Shown one piece after another: positions 47,623 through 59,160 of a stretch of 64,000 bases of DNA (its first letter is position 1; each line of letters begins with the position of its first letter). Origin of the DNA: Euryodendron excelsum (taxonomy: Eukaryota > Streptophyta > Magnoliopsida > Ericales > Pentaphylacaceae); contig CM065377.1 in NCBI GenBank assembly GCA_033060915.1, forward strand, positions 34,271,683-34,335,682. Reading direction: 5' to 3'. Below the pieces are notes generated by a model that had not been told where the DNA came from, searched no databases, and worked only from the letters and a program-made list of their open reading frames with translations. The position numbers were made by a program, and so were the translations under genes.

Positions 47623-48884
47623 GCAATCTGGAACAGGCCTTGCGCATGTAGGACATGCGCAGGTACTGTTCCATTGCCAGAATAACACGTGGCACCCTGT
47701 GTACTAGTTAAATCTCGACCGTTGATCGAAAGTCGGTCGATCTGATCAAAATTTAAGCGCATGTAGCATACACTCCATCACCGGGAAAGTGCGTCCGAAC
47801 TTTGCCTCGATAATTGAGTCAATCGAGAAGGTTCCGGGGGAATCGGTCGCACTTGGGATGTTCTCCTAGTGCTTCCGATGAGCTTTCATGTTTTTGAAAA
47901 GTTTGAATTATATTTGGAGGTGAGTGATATCGTCTTGGGAAGTGTGCCAAAAAGGACACTTTCACAGAGTGTCTATGATACGCTTCGTGGGTGTTTGAAA
48001 GTGGCTGTTTTCATTTCGTGTGATCGAGGCCTTCGAGAAGCGATCTATTCAATCGGACTGTACCGATGGAAAGTACTCTGGAAATACTTTATGGAATTCT
48101 CAAATTTACGCATTTCTCAAGTCGTTTGACGGTGCGTTTTGATTAGGGAATCGGAGAAAAAGTCAACCTTGGTGGAGCGTCTGTGAGACGCTCCAGGGGT
48201 TGCTGAAAGTTATAGCTTTCGCACCGTATGATGGAGGGCTTCGGGAGACGATCTATTTGATTGAACCATATCGATGGAAAGATCTATGGACGAGCTTTCT
48301 AGAATTCCCTGATTTATGCATTTCTCAAGTCGGTTGACGGTGCGATATAATCAGGGAATCGGGGGAAAAGACAATTTAGGCGCAGCGTCTGTGAGACGCT
48401 CCAGGGAACTTTTATCGCGTCGTGTGAGCTTAGTGTCATAGGGTGTTCCTTGGGTTAAGCAAGGGCGCGTGGTGAAACCCTCACTCAAAATCCCAAGGCC
48501 GGTGCTGTTTCGGGGCATTTTGGGCTTCGAGGGGTAAAACGGTCATTTTAACCGGAGTTGGCTAGAAATGGTCTGGTATATTGTGTTAGGCATGTAGGGC
48601 TATTCAGGGATGGTTTTGAGAAAGTCTGTTACCGTTCAGCGGGGTTTGTGCCATGCTGAGTCGCTCGGGGGCAAAACGGTCATTTTGACCGGAGTGAGCC
48701 GGAATAGTACCGGATTTGGACCAAATGGCGTGCGGGGGACACTTGATGGTTTGATAACATTATGGAAGGATGGACTTATCTTTTTGAGGGATTTTGAACT
48801 TTCCCAAAACATGCTTGGAGGCCCAAGGGGCAGGTTTGGTCATTTTTCACCGAGTCGGGCTAGCAAGCGCCGATATTGACCTAG

Positions 48885-49075
48885 GTGTTGGTTTCCGAGA
48901 CCGCCCGGTCTTGGAAAACTACCTGTGCAGTGTTGGTCTCCAAGAACGACTGTTCTTAGAGAGCTACCTGTAGGGGTGGTGTTGGTTCCTAAGAACGCCT
49001 GGTCCTAGAAAGCTACCTGGAAGTGTGGTGTTGGTCTCCGAGAACGCCCGGTATTAGAGAACTACCAAATGATGG
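48885..49075. repeat. 46-49-bp tandem array private to LTR-X2
   Basis: gtgttggt words at about 48885, 48930, 48979 and 49028, each followed by a gaacg / cccggt stretch and an actacctg-like end. Two looser copies follow at 49129-49215. Confidence 0.75.
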
Positions 49076-49727
49076 ACATTCTACGTTGGCGAGCTAGCAA
49101 GCGCCAAAAGTGAACCGTCTGGAATTTGATGAGGTGTTGGTCCCCGAGATCGCCCGATCTCGGGAAGCTACCTGGATGGCGTTGGTTTCCGGGACCGCCC
49201 GATCGGGAAAGCTGCCTAGAATAGTGGTGCTTATGGCTCCAACAGGTCCTTGTGGGCTCGAGAAGCGACCAGTTGACTGGATTGGAGATTGAAAGGCTCG
49301 TCTTGAGCCTACTTATGTTGTGATGAACCCAGTCGGGCCGGAGATTGCCAAGCGGGCAAAAATGGGGTGCTTACAACCTTATAGAAATCTTAGGTCTCCT
49401 ACTAGGCTTTGCCGCTCATTCCTATCTTATGGAACATTTTCAGGAATAGAGGCACCAAACTGATTTCCAAGGGAGTGGGCATACGAGATCAAGTCCCCTT
49501 ATTATCTTATTTCTTTTAACTCTTAAGTTAGTTTACACTGGACTATAATGTTATAAGACTTGCACTGGTTTACGGCCTTGATGTAATATTCTTAGACCAT
49601 TTATAATATGTTCATGTTTATGTTGTTGTGTTAAAATTATAAACTCCATTACCTCACGGTAAACCTAACCTTAGACCATCATCACTGTCGCGGCCTAGTG
49701 AGAGCGGAGTCGGGTCGTGACAAGTAA

Positions 49728-50211
49728 TCTGTTGCCACAATAAGGAACCTTTTGTTGCCTGGAGCTCGGAGCAAAGGCCCGACTATGTCCAATCCCCACA
49801 AGGCAAAAGGCCAAGGGCTGGTTAAGATTGTGAGGTCCTTGGCGGGCTAATGTATAATTGGGGAGAACCTTTGACACTTTTCATATTTCAGCACGTACTG
49901 GGCCGTGTCCTTTTGCATATAGGGCCACCAGTATCCTTGTGAGATAGCTCAATAGACCACAGATCTCCCACCAATATGACTTCTATAGATCCCTTCATGG
50001 ATTTCAAACAGAATATCCTGCACTTTTTTTGGGTGAACACAGTGCAAGTAGGGACCTGCAAAAGATCTTTGATAGAGTTCCCTAGTTGGTGACAGCCAGT
50101 ATCTAAGGGCTTTGTGCTTGACCCGTCTAGCTTCGTTCTTGTCTTCGGGGAGTTCGTCTTTGTCCAAATAGGAGATGATTGGGTCCATCTAGGATGGTCC
50201 CAATTGTTCAA
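49728..50211 (-). pseudogene. Gypsy integrase, N-terminal half
   Basis: Minus-strand H2C2 region: HEGIYRSHIGGRSVVY has both His, then after a stop QGYWWPYMQKDTAQYVLKYE and KCQRF. The first Cys of the usual C-x-x-C pair is Tyr here, so the zinc site is broken. DIVGPLLRAPGNKRFLIVA follows with the first catalytic Asp, and the frame is then cut by the solo LTR at 49722. Confidence 0.85.
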
Positions 50212-50360
50212 TTGTCAGGGCTTGCTCTTCTTCTTGAAATATGCTAGGACTGGCTAGCGTCTCCACATGGATTGTTCTCTTTGAGCTTGACTTTAGGGCC
50301 GTCGCAAGCATTGCTAAGGCATCGGCATGAGCATTGTTGTCGCGGCCAATCTAGTGAAGC

Positions 50361-51000
50361 CTATATTTTGCTAAATTTGGACAGCAACTCTTTTGCTTTA
50401 ACCAGGTGCTGTGCCATTTTATCGCTCTTTGTTGTGTACTCTCTTATGATCTGATTTACTACTAACTGGGAGTCTGAATAGATCATGATTTCGGTAATTT
50501 TAATATCAATAGCTCGGTGCAGCCCGGCGAGCAGAACCTCGTATTCTGACTCGTTGTTTGAAGTAGTGAACTCTAGTTTGATGGCTAACTCTAATGCCAT
50601 ACCGTTTGGTGTGATAAGGACTATCCCCGATTTTGCCCCCGGTCATTAGATGCTCCGTCAACGAATAGTTTCCAATGGTCAGCATTTTTCCAAAGGTCTA
50701 ATGGGAGGTGATCGTTTGGGAATCAACAAATGGTGTCGAGTTATTTTCCTATGGCAATTTAACAGAGAATTCAGCGATAAATCAGCCAATACCTGCCCCT
50801 TAATTGTTGATCGTGGATGAAATTTGATGTCAAATTCTCCCAACTCAACGACCCACTTACCTATCCTGTCAGAGAAGTTAGCCCTTCTCAGGAGTGGTTA
50901 TAGCTGGTGGTCCGTGAGAACATTGATGGCGTAGGCCCTAAAGTAGTGCACCAGTTTGCGTGACGCTATTACTAATGCAAGGGCCAACTTTTCTAATGAT
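50361..51000 (-). pseudogene. Gypsy RNase H region
   Basis: [34 protein letters not shown] and [16 protein letters not shown] on the minus strand match the RNase H domain that follows RT in Tat-type elements. LFVDGASN, with the first catalytic Asp, lies upstream near 50665. Upstream frames (50620-51240) are full of stops. The role would be removal of the RNA strand during cDNA synthesis. Confidence 0.8.
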
Positions 51001-51241
51001 AGTTACCTGCTTTCTATCCCCAAGAGAGTTTTGCTGACATAGAGACCGGCTTCTATTGCCTAGCTTGCTATTGGAGTAGTACGGCATTGACCGCATGCTC
51101 TGACACAGCCAGGTAGAGGAAGAGCTCTTGATGGGGTGAAAAGTAGGGGAGTAGGGGAGGCTGGCTCAAGTACTTCTTCAAATCTACCTAGGCTTGATCA
51201 CATTCCTGGGTCCAGCTGAATCGCTCCTTTTTTTTTAGAAG

Positions 51242-52347
51242 CTAAAAGAATTGTTGGCACTTATCTGAAGATTGAATGATGAATCTGTTGAGGGCCGCTG
51301 TCATGCCAATCAATTTCTGTACTTCTTTGGTGTTCCTTGGAGCTTGGACATTCTGAATAGCATTGACTTGCTGCGGATCTACCTCAATACCCTGGTGTGT
51401 AACCAAGAACCCCAGGAGCTTTCTCGTGCTGACCCCGAACACACACTTAGAGGCGTTAAGCCTCATTTGTACTGCTTTATAATGTTAAATATCACCGTCT
51501 GGTTCTCCAAATAGTGAATTTCGATCTTACTTTTGACCACCATGTCATCGATATAAACTTTCACAGTGCTTCCAATGTCGTCTTTGAACATTTTAGTGAC
51601 CAGTCGCTAATAGGTGGCACCAACATTCTTTATTCCAAATGGAATTACCTTGTAGCAGAAGATGCCTCTTGGAGTTATGAAGGTAGTTTTCTCTTGGTCA
51701 TCTTCATGAAGCGAGATCTACTGATACCCACGATAAGCATCCAAGAAGCTCATTCTTTTGAAACCAGCCTTTGCATTTACCAGTTGATCAATATTGGGAA
51801 GAGGGAAAAGGTCCTTGGGGCATGCTTTGTTCAGATCAGTGAAGTTAACACAAACTCTCCATTTGCAGTCCTTCTTTTTTACGATAACTGTGTTTGACAG
51901 CCAATGTGGGTAGTGGACTTCTCTAATCGCACCAGCATTAAGGAGCCTTTCAACTTCTTCTATGACAACATCCACATGTTGTGTGGCCACTCTCCTACCC
52001 TTCTGAACCACAAATCGGCACTATGGGTCCACACTTAATCTATAGCAGGCAACTTCCGCGTCAATCCCTGGCATGTCGTAAGGAGTCCAAGCGAAAATCT
52101 CAATGTAATTTGTCAGAAGCTCAATCAAGGAATTTTCTTTAGTCTTGGATAGGGAAGCGCTGATCACAAAGTACTTCTCCTTATGTCGATCTATGTGAAT
52201 TTTCTTCAATTCTTTGGTGGCTTTTTTCTCTGGTATCTGCCCAATGTCATCAATCGTGGGTGTATCCTCATGAAGCTCCATCATTTGTACTTTGCCAACT
52301 TTCGCCTTTGTCGCACAAGCCTTAAGAAAGCATTGCTTAGCAGCCAT
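51242..52347 (-). pseudogene. Gypsy reverse transcriptase
   Basis: Minus-strand RT: NTVIVKKKDCKWRVCVNFTD and LNKACPKDLFPLPNIDQLV, FLDAYRGYQ, then the catalytic box YIDD at 51544-51555 and SKCVFGVSTRKLLGFLVT. The preceding 52021-52347 carries the RT lead-in IFAWTPYDMPGID. Breaks: an in-frame TAG straight after FLDAYRGYQ (51718-51720), one near 52020, and frame changes before the thumb. The YIDD Asp pair is intact, but the gene is dead. Confidence 0.9.
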
Positions 52348-52399
52348 TTGGGTCCCCTCTTATCTCTTGCACCCCCTCTGGGGTCGAGAATCGAATTAG

Positions 52400-52801
52400 C
52401 TGATGGTAGGAAAACGGGATAGCTTTCATGAAATGCAACCATGTTTGGCCCATAATTATATTATATGGGGAGAGTATGTTGACCACCAGGAATTCTGTCT
52501 GCAAAATAATTCCTCATGCAGTTACAGGAATAGTTACCTTCCCTAGCGACCAAACTAAGTCAGAATTGAACCCGATCAATGGATTGACCGAGGGCTAGAG
52601 GTTGGCATCCTTCAGCTCTAGCTTCTCGAATAGATCGTAGTATATAACCTCGGAGGAGCTCCCCTGGTCGATGAGCAACCTCTTCACGTCACAACCTGTC
52701 ATTCGTAAAGTCACGACCAGTGCGTCATTGTGGGGGGTCTAAACTCCCACGAGATCTTTGTCAGTGAAAGTTATGGCCACGGTATTACTACCAATCTTGA
52801 C
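52400..52801 (-). pseudogene. Gypsy aspartic protease region
   Basis: Minus-strand reading gives PHNDALVVTLRMTGCDVKRL then LIDQGSSSEVIYYDLF, the Tat-type form of the D-T/S-G protease box, and LSPYNIIMGQTWL. Stops interrupt it at several points. Upstream, at 52802, coding is cut by a partial LTR. Confidence 0.8.
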
Positions 52802-52980
52802 TGTAATATTCCGAACCTTTATTTTGTGAATTAATGTGAGATTTTAACTCTTGTATTATTTTTATATTATTTTGGAGTCAATATTAACCAATTAAGGCCC
52901 ATGTTATAAAATATGCCTCATGTGTGACAAACATGGGATTAATTCCCATGTGTATCTCCTAATCACACACATACACCCGT

Positions 52981-52984
<4 letters not shown>

Positions 52985-53021
<37 letters not shown>

Positions 53022-53110
53022 CTACCAAGAAGAAGAAGAAGTAGAAGAAGAAGAAGGAAAGAGGAGAGAATAAGAGCAAGTGAAGAGAGGGAGAAGAGGA
53101 GGAAGAAGGT
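52985..53110. repeat. (CA)n and (GAA)n microsatellites
   Basis: About 16 CA units, then a purine-only stretch of agaagaag and gagga words. Both are likely length-variable. Confidence 0.85.
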
Positions 53111-53497
53111 TAGAAGAAGCCATTGTTGAAACTTGAGAAAACTTAGAAGAAAGGTATGAACCCTAACCTCTTGTATATGTAAATACCTATGTATTGTTCT
53201 GTTTGGAGACTCTTTTGAATCCCATTTGGTTAGATTTTGAGGGCTTATAAGCATATGTTGATGGATTGGGAGTTGGGGTTTAAAACCCCCAAATTTGTAC
53301 ATGTTGGGTTTGAGATTTCAAACCCTAAATCCCTTTGATTGGCTTATTTATTTTACCCCATCTTGAGTTATTGTGGTTTCCTTGGGTCAATCTTTGTACC
53401 CTAGAAGCATTTAAGGAGTTTGAGAAAGGTTTGATGCAATTTGATTTTGATTTAAGTGAGGTTTAGGAATTTTCGGGTTTGAAATTTGGGTTTTTTT

Positions 53498-53660
53498 AGC
53501 TCAGGAGTCGACTCTTTTGCCTCAGGAGTCGACCATTTTGTCCAGAAAGCTCCTAGATTCATTTCGTCAGCTTAGGAGTTGACTCTTTTGCCTCAGGAGT
53601 CAACCCTTTTGTCCAGAGAGCTCCCAGATTCATTTTTTTAGCTTAGGAGTCGACCCTTCT
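53498..53660. repeat. 71-bp tandem repeat
   Basis: agctcaggagtcgac at 53498, agcttaggagttgac at 53569 and agcttaggagtcgac at 53640 mark two full units and a partial one. Confidence 0.85.
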
Positions 53661-53670
53661 GCGGCCTTGG

Positions 53671-55514
53671 GTAGCCTTGCTACTGGCCGGTCATGTACCC
53701 TAAATCCGCATTGGCCGAGTTACAGGGCGTGACATTGACCTTCTTGTACGGAGGGCCTATCTGTATCACCTCCCTCAAGTGCACGACCTTTTGTATCTCG
53801 GCTCGGTATCTATGTGAGTCAATAACTTCTGACTCTGTCGACCCATGCAACACATTGATCACCCGGACCAATTCGACTCTGTCTTCTTTCTGTAGGGGGG
53901 CCTCTAGTCTCGGCTATTCGGCCTCCTGTTTTGTCTTCTCTTTGTCAATGTACTGATCAAGATGACTAGCTTTCGCCAGATCTTCCAGGTGGCTTTGGAG
54001 ATGTCAGCAATTCTCCGTTTGATACCCCTTCTCCTTGTGATAAGAGCAAAATTTCCTTTGATCTTAGGCTGTAAGGTCTCTTCCCAACTTCGAAGGCCAT
54101 TTGAAGAATGGCTTATCACGAATTTGGGGTAAGATTTTATAAATGGGATCTTTGAAGACAGTGTAGACCCCGTTATTCGCCTTTTTGCCCCGGTTGTTAT
54201 TGTCTTCCCGCCGAGGCTTCTTTGCGTCCCGTCCATTCCTCTTCTCAGCGATAATGCCGACCTTCTCAGGGGTTAGCTGTGGTACATCTTCTTCTAATTT
54301 CACATATCATTCAATTCTCGACATTAACTCCTGGACTATGAGGGCTGGCTTCTTCATTAAGGACTATCATAGGCGGTGCTCTCTTGGCAAGCCGATCTTG
54401 AACTAAGTTACAGCCAGTTGCTTATTGCACTGGTCAATCTCATTGTAAGCCTCCCAGTAGCCACACATATACGCCCGTAATCCTTCTCCATCATTCTTCT
54501 ATAAGGTAAGTAGGAAGTCTACCTCTCTAGGCTGCTTGTTGTTGATTATGAAGTGAGCAGTGAATAGTTCTGCAAGTTGTCTCCAGTTTGATACTGATTT
54601 GGATGGCAACTTGTCGAACCATCGTAGGGCCACCTCTCCCAGACTAGATGGGAAAACTCGACACACTAAGGATTGATCTCCACTCCAGAGTGCCATCATT
54701 TGCTTGCAGTGTTAGACGTGACTAATTGGATCTACCTTCCCATCATATGGTGTGAGCTTTGGTGGGGCAAACTTTCTTGGAGGTTGGCGGCACTTGATCT
54801 CCTCCGTGAAAGGTGTGGATGCAATCTGATCCAGGCTTTACTAACCATATCCTGGGTAATGCATGCCCTGGGGTGCTGCTCTCTACTGTCAAGTTTTTCG
54901 TTTACCCACCTTTCCCATTCCTTTTGTTACCGACCGGCTCTATCCTGATCTCCTTCCTGCGATGTCTAGCTCCTCTTGTGTTGTCGATCTCCTTGTCTTT
55001 CGTTGTAACAGCTGGTACTGGAGGCATGGCTCCTAACAATGTGCACCAGTGTCGAGCTTCTGCTTTTGGAATCTCGATTCCTTCTGTCATTACGATGGCC
55101 CAGTGATCATCCTCTAACTCGGTCATTTTTTCTGGAGATTGCGTCCCTCATTGCCCTGACTTGGGAAGTGAGTTTGGCAATCTCCTTGTCGTATCGCTAA
55201 AATTCCTACTCAGTAGCATCAAGCGAACGATCACTGGGCATACGTCTACTGGAGAGTGAAGGGCCCAGGTCCTGGTGGTGATTTCTACGGAGGTTTGGTC
55301 CCCTGACGTAGTATGGGTCCCTCTGCAACTTGTCTCGTGCTTCTCGGAGGCTCCCAGTAGAAGACTGGGTCTCCGACCTCCTTAGCCGACCCCAGTTGCT
55401 TCTTTCCAAAGTAATTTGGCGGCCAGCAGAATTGTTATTGCCATTATTGGAGGGAGTTTCATTCCCTCGCCTGGTGGGGTGGACTCCTCTTTCCCCTAAG
55501 AAGTTGGTACTCAT
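53671..55514 (-). pseudogene. Gypsy gag
   Basis: Starts on the minus strand at 55514 (MSTNFLGERGVHPTRRGNE), 14 bases inside the primer-binding site. The retrotransposon capsid region is at 54499-54760: LVCRVFPSSLGEVALRWFDK, LPSKSVSNWRQLAELFTAHF. A degenerate zinc-knuckle-like stretch, KFCSYHKEKGYQTENC, lies near 54040. Stops and shifts occur throughout (for example after DATE at 55206-55208), so no single product is possible. Gag would form the virus-like particle. Confidence 0.85.
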
Positions 55515-55527
55515 ATTTGCTTAGACC

Positions 55528-55545
55528 TTCCCACAGACGGCGCCA
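55528..55545 (-). other. Primer-binding site of the gypsy element
   Basis: On the minus strand TGGCGCCGTCTGTGGGAA begins two bases after the 5' LTR. This is the usual primer-binding form of Tat/Athila-type elements, complementary to a tRNA 3' end. It fixes the direction of the element. Confidence 0.85.
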
Positions 55546-55547
55546 AT

Positions 55548-55867
55548 TGTAAGTGAGATTTCTGAAAAAGCCTAGCTGATCGCTTAAACCAATATCAATA
55601 AGCACCAACTTACTATAAAAGGGACAGAGAAATTAGAATGGGTTGACCCTCTTTGGGCCGATCACACTCCAACGATTAAGTTAGCAATCTTAATCGAAAT
55701 TGAATGAATAAAGACAGTATAAGCTTGAAATCAATTGTCCATACCTTACTTCTTAAGGCTTTAGTGTTTATAGTGTAGTGCTCTCTATTATGCCTACTCC
55801 GGTAATTATAACCTATCTCATAGGCTTATGCCGGCTAGAGTTCGCTGATTGGACAGAAACTCACCTT
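55548..55867 (-). repeat. Gypsy 5' LTR, part next to the primer-binding site
   Basis: Plus-strand TGTAAGTGAGATTTC to the LTR-X3 insertion point. Together with 60912-61210 it gives a 619-base LTR, against 620 for the 3' LTR. Confidence 0.9.
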
Positions 55868-58800
55868 TGTCGCGCCCAGATTTTTCGCTCTCGAGGGATA
55901 CACACACAAGCGGGAAAAACACTGTACTCTCTCGTTAGAACTCACCCTCCTAGAAGAATGAGTGCGATTAGCTTTGAATTGAAAATATATTTTGAATAAA
56001 GGGCTTTTAGAAAAAGTTTGGAGTCGCCACCTAACTTGAATAAAGTGAGTTAGGTCACCTAAAAATTAAGAATAATCCGAAGACTACACTTAGGGTTTTT
56101 GAAAAATGATTTTAAAAATATCTCCTCAAGGGAGGGTTTTTAAGAAAACAGGTTGTTTGGCAACCTTTGAAAAATAAGTAAGCCCTTTTTTGAAAATAAC
56201 TCCTTTTGGTCTTTCAAAAACAGTAATCCTAGGTTCGGAGGTTGGTTACTTGTAGGGAAGACGCACTAAGTCATCACCCTACCCTGCCCTTGCGATACCT
56301 ACATGTCAATCTACCCTAGATTCACCTATAAGAGTCTTCAACTAACTAATGTTCAAACCTATCCAATTTATAAAAGAATGTTTGAAAAAGACATGATGCA
56401 TGATATGCAAGTGCTAGAAAAGAGAATTGAAAAATAGATTTGGAAAGAAATTGATTTGATTTTATAAAAGATTTGAAAAGATATATTTGAAATTAGAAAG
56501 TTTGAAAAATGAGAAATAGAGATTTGGAAATAGAAATTTGAAATTGGAAGTTTGAAAATAGATTGGAGATTTGAAAAGATTGTGAAATGTGAGATTTGAA
56601 CAAGAGTTATGGAAATAGAAACTTGAAAAATGTTATAGAATTTGAGATTTGAAAAATGTTGTGATCGCACCCCTGAGGGTTGCCTACGTATCCTTTTGGA
56701 GGAATCAGGTCAGTCGTAATTCGGACAAGAGTCCGATTGAAAATAGAAGAGTTGATTGGAAGAAAGAGATTGAATTGGAAATTTGATTGGAAGATTGAGA
56801 GATTGAACTTTGATTGGAAGACTTGAAAATATTTGATTTTGGAAAACTTGGTTTTAGAAAACCTAGACTTAAGAAAGAGAGAATTTAGAAAAGACTTGAT
56901 ATTAAGAAAGATTGGACTCGAATGTTGGACGTTGAAAATTGGAAAAAGATTAGATTGAATTTAGGAAAAGTTCGAATTAGGAAAGGTTCAAATTAGAGAA
57001 GTGTCATTTTAGGAAAGTTTTGGTTTAGGAAAGTTTCAACTTAGGAAAGTTTTGAATTAAGAAAGTTGTTGGAATTTGGAATATTTTGAAATAAAAAAGC
57101 TTTGAATTTAGAAAGTTTTAGATTTAGAAAGATTTGAAGCTTTAGGAAAGTTTAGAATTTAAGAAAGATTTAGGTTTAGAAAGTCCTAACTTAAGAAAGT
57201 TTTGAATTTAGAAAACTTTGAATTTGGAAAGATTTGAGATTTAGAAAGTTTTAAAGTTTGAGTTTTAAAAAATCTTGAGATTAGGAAAGGTTTGAATTTA
57301 GGAAAGGTTTGAAAACTTAGATTTGGAAGGTTAAGATTTGGGAAAGGGATAGAGTAAGGAAAGGGTTGAATTAGGAAAGATTTGGAAGCTTAATGTTTAA
57401 GGAAAGATTTGAAAGTTTTAGGAAACTTATGGTTTAGGAAGAGAGGAAATTAGGAAAGAGGTGAATTAGGAAAGATTTAGATTAGGAAGAGTTAAGATTC
57501 CTATTTCCTAAAACAAGGGATTGGATTTTGTTTTTAAAAAAGAAGGTTTGATTTTGTTTCCAAAAACGGAGGATAGGATCTAGTTTCCTAAATGGAAAGA
57601 CTGGATTTGGTTTTCTAGAGAGAATGTTTGATTTGACAAGGATTTGAAAAAGGGAGTTTTAAAAACCCTAGATTTGGAAGTGTATAGTTTTGACGTAGAA
57701 AATAAGAAGTTTGGGGAACCTAGGTTTTAAGGCAAGTTTGAAAATCATGTTTTTGGAAAGAAAATCAGAGTCTCCTAATCATGGCTCTAGGGCTTGACTT
57801 GGGCTCTAAGGAAAAGGATTTTGGAAAGTGTGTTTTTGGAAACGAGGATTTTTAGAAGGGAATCCTAGAGAAGAGTTTTTGGAAAATAAATTTGAAGATA
57901 GAGTTTTTGGAAAGAGATTTAAAAAAAAGGAGTTTTTGGAAAGTGGATTTTTGGAAACGAGTTTTTAGAAGGAAAATCCTAGAGGGGAGTTTCTGAAAGC
58001 AAATTTTGAGAAGAGAGTTTTTAGAAAAAATTTTAGTAGAAGATTGTTCGAGAGAGTTTTTGGAAAGATTTTTAGGGAGCGTTTTTAGAAAGTGAATTTT
58101 GAGGAGAGTATTTTGGAAAGGAGTTGAAAAAGGGAATTTTGAAAAATAGATTTTTTGGGGGGGTTTTTGAAAACAACTTTGGAAATGAGAGTTTTAGGAA
58201 AGTATGTTGAAAAAGAGATTTTTAGAAAAAAAGACTTTTGAAAATAGAGTTTTTAGAAGGTATAAAAATGTCGCACTTTCCTAAAGCAATTCTAACCATA
58301 AGAATGCTAGAATCACTTTAGGAAAATGGTTTTGAAAATAACAAAGGTTTGAAAATATGGACCATAAAAGTCACTTTAAATGTAACACTTTCCTAAAGCA
58401 ACCCTAGCCATGGAAAGGCTAGAATCACCCTAGGATTGTGATTTTAAAAACAAGTTTTTGAAAAGGAGATTTTGATGCAATTTTAAAAACAAGTTTAATG
58501 CAAATTTTGAAAACGAGTTTGAAAACGATTTTGGAAAGATGCAAGATAATGATATGCACAATGTAAATTTGAGGTCGTGAACATACAAGGTTAAGGCTTC
58601 ACCACATAATCAAGGGGGCCGAACCCACGTGGTCTCCGGTTAGCCTAATAGAAAGCCCTCGACACGGTGACCCTCCAATAGTCTAATCATGCACATGGAT
58701 TAGGAGTCCCCTTGTTTCAAGCATGCAGAGAAAGGAGGGGAAAGGGATGGGGGATTAAAATAGAGAAAACCCAAGTGGGTTACCAGAGAGAAGAAAGAGG

Positions 58801-59151
58801 GGGAAGTGCAGAAATGTAAAACAAAAGCCTACCTTATGTCTTATTTATTTTGCGCGCCTTACTTTTCTTCGGTCTTCGCTTCACTTCAGTCTTGATCTTC
58901 GAGGGCTAGTCTTCGGTCTTCAAATCTTCGTAGTTGCAGCAATTCAAGTCTTCAATGGAAGGTTGGAGGCTAGCATATAAGTGTGTAGGGGTGTGTATGA
59001 GTGTATATAAGGCTTAGGGTTTGTATATGGTGGCTAGGGTTTGGAAAACCTAAGGAAGCTAAGGTTTTGGGAGTGTACGAACTTTGTATATCGAATATTA
59101 GGATTTTTAGACTGAGTTTGCTGACCTCTCTCACGCTAAAGGAGGCTCTGT

Positions 59152-59160
59152 ATTTATAGA
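59152..59160 (+). promoter_or_regulatory. TATA box of LTR-X3
   Basis: TATTTATAG after GGAGGCTCTG, 3284 bases from the element start; the context is identical to LTR-X1. Confidence 0.6.

Larger units (their letters stand above)
44595..49375 (+). mobile_element. LTR-X2, complete 4.8-kb copy nested in the solo LTR
   Basis: Starts TGTTGCACCCCGATTTTTG and ends AAAATGGGGTGCTTACA. It has perfect 5-bp duplications ACCTT at 44590-44594 and 49376-49380. It shares the LTR-X order (ACCTAACT hairpin near 44750, cctacgtatc near 45263, GA-rich zone, tttatag TATA at 47614-47622, caaaacggtcat blocks). Private features are a 30-bp tandem array (46031-46210) and a 46-49-bp array (48885-49075). No coding domains. 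Confidence 0.9.
43675..49722. mobile_element. Solo LTR in the integrase gene, itself carrying LTR-X2
   Basis: Begins TGTAATACCCGTAATTTTC and ends GGGTCGTGACA. It is flanked by perfect duplications AGTAA at 43670-43674 and 49723-49727. Integrase coding sequence stops at one side and resumes at the other. Without LTR-X2 and its duplicated ACCTT it is about 1262 bases. No coding or internal region, so it is a solo LTR of a different gypsy-like family (TGTAATACCC start). The open frame at 44092-44394 lacks any recognisable domain. Confidence 0.88.
52802..53660. mobile_element. Partial LTR inserted between gag and protease
   Basis: Begins TGTAATATTCCGAACC, a gypsy-like LTR start, directly after protease coding sequence. 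The right end, near 53660, shows no CA end or matching duplication of TTGAC, so it is truncated or rearranged. It contains a (CA)n tract (about 52985-53017), a GAAGAA-rich tract (53028-53110), and a 71-bp tandem repeat with aggagtcgac words (53498-53660). Confidence 0.55.
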
